Source of the DNA: Isoetes taiwanensis | Lineage: Eukaryota > Streptophyta > Lycopodiopsida > Isoetales > Isoetaceae | Length of the DNA stretch: 64,000 bases | Assembly (NCBI GenBank): GCA_021234155.1 | Contig: JAJEKV010000061.1 | Span: forward strand, 2,009,950-2,073,949 | Reading direction: 5' to 3' | Made by a program: the position numbers and the translations under genes | Shown here: positions 59,228-64,000 of the stretch, in pieces | How positions within the stretch are numbered: position 1 is the first letter of the stretch | Layout: each line of letters starts with the position of its first letter | The notes under the pieces: generated by a model | Seen by the model: only the letters and a program-made list of their open reading frames with translations | What the model was told of the DNA's origin: nothing | Database searches by the model: none

Positions 59228-59590
59228 ACCCCATTTCTCCATCCCCAATTCTAAATTGCAATCCCCACATCACGCCCTCATTACCCCTATTAAACCTACT
59301 GCCCCATTTCTCCTCATTCCCCGTTCTATATTTTTATTCTAAATCCTCAGTTCTACATTGCAATCCCCCTGTTACTCTCTCATTACCCATACTATCCCTG
59401 ACTACCCCATTTCTTCTCATCCCCCATTCTGCATTTTTTTATTGTAAATCCCCATGTTCTAAATTGCAATCTCCCATTACTCCCTCATTACACATACTAA
59501 CCCTAACCCTGGCCACCCCATTTCTCATCATCCTCCATTCTTCTTTTTTTTAGTAGAATTCCCCGTGTTCTAAATTGCAATCCCCATGGG
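59228..59590 (+). repeat. Tandem repeat with CCCCATTTCTYMTCAT core
   Basis: Four imperfect units, starts near 59,228, 59,302, 59,404 and 59,516, with shared phrases TTCTAAATTGCAATCCCC and CTCATTACCC. Confidence 0.7.
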
Positions 59591-60080
59591 TTTCCAAAAA
59601 CTCCATTGCCAATTTGTCTTTTGGTTTGCCATTTTGCGTGATTGTGGATTTGCTGATCCTTGTGATTCATTTATACCCAAAGTCTGGTACCATAGTTTGG
59701 GCGCGCGATGAATAGACTCATATAAAATCATCATCACAGATTAGCACAAAATCAACATCACAGATCCAGATGAAGAACTACAAGGCCGTTTTTTGGGAGA
59801 TAACAAGGCGCGAGCGCAAGCACGAGCTTGATCTCGAATAAACATAACTGGGGTTCTATCGTGATTAGGCTCCCGAATCGAGGTAAGCAGGTAAGGTACT
59901 CCTATTACGTCTTTAGATCTTGGATTTTTGGGTCCCATCACTTTCCTGGAAAGGCATGTTCATCTCTGCTCCTTCTCTTCCCTCCTGCCATTTGCCAATC
60001 TTTTCCCTTTTTCTCTGATTTCCAATCATCCATATTCTCCTTTTTACGTCCATTTAAGATCTCTGTGCTGATCTGGTATC

Positions 60081-62054
60081 ATGGCCCCACCAGATCTATC
60101 AAACGGATTATCTCCCCCAATGCACTCGATCTTAAATAGTTTCTGCTGCTTAAACCCTGAAGAGCAGAAACAGATTTTGGCCCAACAACAGCTTATGCTC
60201 CAAGGAGACCTGGCACTAATTCAGTTCGGGAAATTCACTACCTTTGTTCTGGCATCTATGGCGCCTAAGAATGCTCTCCCATTCTCGTTTTCGGATCGAC
60301 CCTTTTGGGATTGCTATGCCCCTTTGAATGCGAACTCGAGTAATACCTTTGTCTGGAGATCTCAACCATATAAGGAAGACAGTTCTATCAAACAAGATAT
60401 TTTGATCATGAAGAAGCATAATCTGCCCACTTATCGCCATTCCAGAGGTATTGAATTGAATCCCGAACTCTGTCACTCGAGGTTTGAACATCAGTCTTCA
60501 CATGCTGTTATTTATTGGCTTGAAAAAAGAAGGAATAATTCTAGGGAATGTATCCAAACAAATTTGTGCTTTATCGAAATCTATTCAAATTTCTTCGATT
60601 TACTAGACCCGCTTCCCCTATTTTATTATTGAATTCCGCTCAGAACAAGCGGCTGAACATATTCTTAAAATGGGACACCTTACCCATATGGGATTTAGGA
60701 TCAAATTTCAGAAATAGTCATACCAATTTGATCCCCTGCAGCCATCCACTCTCATGCACACTGCCTATGTTCATCTGCATGATTTAAATCCAGTATTTTG
60801 GGAGCCCCATTGTCTGAAAACCATATTCTCCTCAATTGGATCCTTCATCTCGGTCGAGCGCAGACCAGGCAGGCCTCCCACTGTCTTTATCCAGCTGGAT
60901 CTTCTCAAACCTATCCCTCTCAAACTCACCTTCTAGGATATGTTTGGGACTGACCAATCCTTGCTCTTAAGATGGAATGGATTGCCTCCTGTTTGTCCTA
61001 TTTGCAGGAATGGAGGAGAAAGGTGTGCCTTATATTTGGATCAACAGGCTGTCACTGAGCATATTAACCCTGGTACAGAAATTTGTGCTTACAACCGCTA
61101 CCATAGTAATCTAAATGGCAGTACAAAGAGAATTTGGAGATGACAGCTTATCAGAGAGAAAATTGCCCTGGCCAATAAAGAATTAGAAGAGATCCTTAAA
61201 AATCACAAGCTGGGGCCAGACTCTGCAGGGGTACTGTAAAGGTTCTGAACAAGGGAGCCACCACTGGTTTCCTTCAATTCATCTGCTATGGTCAAAACCT
61301 TTGATAAATATAAACCCTTGGATCAGGTCCAAGATGACAAAATTACAGTAATTAAGGCTAAAAATGCCTAAATCACGGATGGGGTTTATCTGACTCTGCA
61401 AATCTCTAATTCAGACCACACTTCCTAAAAGGATCAAGATCTAGGGCTGACTGATAGAAATGATCACACTTCAGCTGAATTGGATACCTCCTTAAAGATC
61501 AGCCACACTCATCCAGAAACAGGGAGGAAATTAGCTCCCCTCTTGTCTATAAGAACAGATTTAAACTGCCACAGGATTCTTCGGATACTATTGACGAAGA
61601 CCTTGACGAAGTCACTGACTTGATAGATATATCTGAGAATAAGGAAAACCTACAGGATAAGGCTCAGGGACTACAACAGATCCATGGAATTAGATCTCCC
61701 ACAATCACTCCACCTATTTCTACCACCCCTCCACCATCCATACCCTCTGTGACTGATGGCCGAATTGTTGTTGACCTTTCAGTTGACCCCAATTCCAATC
61801 ATACCTCCATCAACTTTGGCATCCCAAATTCTTCACTGGTCCCCCACTTTCACCATACCTCTATCACTGATCTTTATGGCAAATATGACAAATCTACAGT
61901 GGACCTAGTCATCAAAATTATCTCTGAAGCAGTTGATGCAAGCTCCTTCAGACTCAAGGCTGCTACCCCCAATATCAGCAGACATGATGGCGAGGAGGAT
62001 GCTGAGCGAAACCAGGTAAGTGATCACTTTGTTTGTCTTAGTCCACAGCCATAA
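60081..62054 (+). pseudogene. LINE ORF1 with zinc-knuckle-like motif
   Basis: An open 183-codon stretch (60,081-60,632) starting MAPPDLSNGL is followed in shifted frames by VHLHDLNPVFWEPHCLKTIF (about 60,760) and RPPTVFIQLDLLKPIPLKL, the DUF4283-like RNA-binding part of plant L1 ORF1. RWNGLPPVCPICRNGGERCA (about 60,965-61,025) looks like a degraded zinc knuckle. A Pro/Thr-rich tail (61,620-62,054) follows. Stops at 60,630 and 60,934 break it. ORF1 binds element RNA. Confidence 0.65.
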
Positions 62055-62463
62055 TTCCAAGCATTCCAAAGGTGTGATTGGGAGGAAGAAATCCCCTCCT
62101 CCATACAAGATGAGCTCAACCCTGTTGTTGAATGTGAGCTTGTGAAATCCTCCTTTCAGGAAATTGAAGCCTGTAATATTGAGTGTGGCCTACAGGCCCT
62201 GCAGCAGAACCTAGATGCTCTAAATAATACCACTGAGTCAATGCAACTAAACTTAATTGTTCCTGACTTACCTGAAGGTCACTTTCTGACTCTGCTGGGA
62301 CTCCTCTTACATGTCTCACAAAGTTGCCTAGCAACCCTTGATTTGATTCGGAAAAAACTCCTCCTTCTTAAAGGCTCCTTTGTCTTTGGCGAGAATCCCG
62401 ATTGTCAATTAAGCTTGCTAGCTAAATATGTCTACTTTTCTTACGCTCGATTCTTGATAAGGC

Positions 62464-63843
62464 TTCTTATAATAAATTGAGCAATGCATCCGGGAGTATA
62501 TTTGGCAGGGAACTCGTTTGACCTCCTGGGATGAAATGGCCCACAGTAGGAAGTCTGGTGGCTTGGGATGTAAATCTCTCTTCCTTCAAGCCCAAATCTT
62601 AGGTGCCAAGAATGTTTGAAAAGCTATCTCGGGCTTCCAATCCCCTGCTATGGACTTCATTAGATTCTGGTTTAATAAGAGTAAACCTTTGGGTAGCCCC
62701 ACTCTAAGACATCAATTGCCTGACTCTGCCTTTTATGATTTTGACTGTGCTGCCAATACTTCCCCTCTTCTTAGGAATATCTTTAAAGCTTGGGAGAAAG
62801 TAGCCCCGAAGTTTACTCATGATAAAATAGCCAACTCTGTTAGGGATACTTCTATTTTTTGGTTCCCTGTTATGGCTCCCACCTCCCATACTACCATGGC
62901 TATTTGTCACCCCACTTGCTATAAGAAATCGCACTCTGCTAATATCTTGCATGTTAAGGACCTGATTGATCATAATGACCAGTGGATTCCTTGGGAGGAG
63001 ATTAAAAGAAGAGTGGGTGGGAGCGCCACTCATAGATCCATCTATAAGTATGTGGTTATGACTTACTCCCTTTTTCTGGGTAAGGATGGTAGGGGTGAGA
63101 GTCACTCCCCCCTTAATTGCTTCTTCAAGATCAAAAGAAGCTATAAAATCTCCAAAATTTACCATCCTTGCCTCCCTGAGAAGGACAGGAAGCATGCCTC
63201 TTTGCAGGGTCTCTCTCTTAAGAACTTCAAGAAGACTCTCTCCTCCAGTTGGAACTCTTATTCTTGCCTGAAGATGAAAGTTTTTTCATGGCTTGTTCTC
63301 CACAATGCCCTTCTAAGCAACACCAATATGATCAAGGGGAAATTTAAGTCTGTTCACAGCCCTTTTTGCTTCCTCTGCAAGCCCCAGGATGAATCAGTTC
63401 TTCACGTTTTCACCTGTCCCAGGATTCATGACTTCTGGAGATGGTTGTTTCAGACTGGCTCTAAATTGAAAATTCCTGATTTGGACTCCATTTCCAAAAT
63501 TTCTCAGTTTTTTCAACTCCAGGATTCCAATGTTAATACTGTTGTCCTCCAAGTGGCCTTATGGATTGTCTGGAAACATAGAAATAATGTGGCTTTGGCA
63601 AGCAGGAAATGTGATCTCACCTGGATGAAGCTCAACTTCCAATTCGAGCTCATCAGATGTGCTCTGGCTCATATGGCATTAAAATTAGAGAAAATTGAGA
63701 CTGATTGGCTTTTCTGGGGGGTTTTCAAGTCTAATTTCTTCTTTCTTCGTTTTGACTCTTTGATTGACCCGAACTCTATTGTGGATTGCAGCCTTCTTGA
63801 ACAGTATAGTGCAGGTATTCAGGGGGACCACTCTCCCCAATGA
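62464..63843 (+). pseudogene. LINE ORF2 C-terminal part with zf-RVT domain
   Basis: It starts with QCIREYIWQG and SWDEMAHSRKSGGLGCKSLF, the segment just after the reverse transcriptase palm of plant L1 elements. A stop separates it from a 397-codon open frame (62,650-63,843). That frame carries the reverse-transcriptase zinc-binding (zf-RVT) block: MKVFSWLVLHNALLSNTNM, then FCFLCKPQDESVLHVFTCP (CX2CX7HX4C), then VVLQVALWIVWKHRNNVAL. The endonuclease and reverse transcriptase core that should lie between here and ORF1 are absent, so the element has an internal deletion of several kilobases. Sequence continues past the window end. Confidence 0.85.
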
Positions 63844-64000
63844 TGTACCTGTTCACCATTCTGGGACTTCTCGACAGGCTGCCAGAGCTACCTTCCGTCT
63901 CAAGTTCATGCTTAAGGAGGCGTATAATGCTCACATCCTCCATAAGTTCATTGGTGCTCATAATTGGTTACTTACGGAGAATTCTCATGTCTGCGCTCTA

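Overview
This is nuclear DNA of a land plant. It has one spliced, intact plant-type gene (13 exons, minus strand, 3,425-8,035) surrounded by about 55 kb of nested, decayed mobile elements. The Ty3 elements carry plant initiator-Met-tRNA primer sites, and there are plant-type LINEs. A DUF7869-like DNA transposon that also carries a ParB-like/DNA-methylase gene makes me lean towards a non-flowering plant (lycophyte, fern or bryophyte). That lineage guess is inference only.

Layout: 1-3,300 no recognised gene. 3,425-8,035 a predicted plastid FAD-dependent desaturase/isomerase-like oxidoreductase. 9,244-9,849 an unidentified charged ORF. 9,855-11,840 pieces of minus-strand Ty3 elements with an LTR. 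13,655-16,570 repeats built on a GC-rich palindrome, a (TA)n tract and small tandem repeats. 16,740-33,449 Ty3 element B (minus strand), whose 5' LTR is split by an 8.9 kb DNA transposon at 24,008-32,884. 33,455-37,670 tandem repeats, a possible Helitron fragment and a LINE remnant. 37,676-50,718 Ty3 element C, complete from LTR to LTR with target duplication AAAAG. 50,985-51,176 a short-chain dehydrogenase fragment. 52,100-58,700 purine-rich non-coding repeats. 59,220-64,000 a tandem repeat and a second LINE lacking its reverse transcriptase core.

Two things stand out. First, element C carries between its primer site and gag a broken but recognisable full-length histone H3-like gene (39,892-40,980). 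It starts with an H3 tail (ARTKQT.RK), continues with a long charged linker and ends with the H3 histone fold. The same element encodes a chromodomain. Second, the transposon at 24,008-32,884 has 30-bp inverted ends (29/30) and a GGAT target duplication. It carries a putative DDE-type transposase and, divergently, a gene joining a ParB-like domain to a DNA N6/N4-methylase. It also holds 41 copies (38 with a perfect core) of the palindrome CGGTATAAATTTATACCG. These sit only in non-coding DNA: between the two genes, in the methylase introns and after that gene. Sixteen copies are spaced alternately 30 or 32 bp apart.

The element genes carry many one-base frameshifts, whereas the host gene has none, so these copies look decayed. 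All family assignments come from reading motifs; no database was searched.
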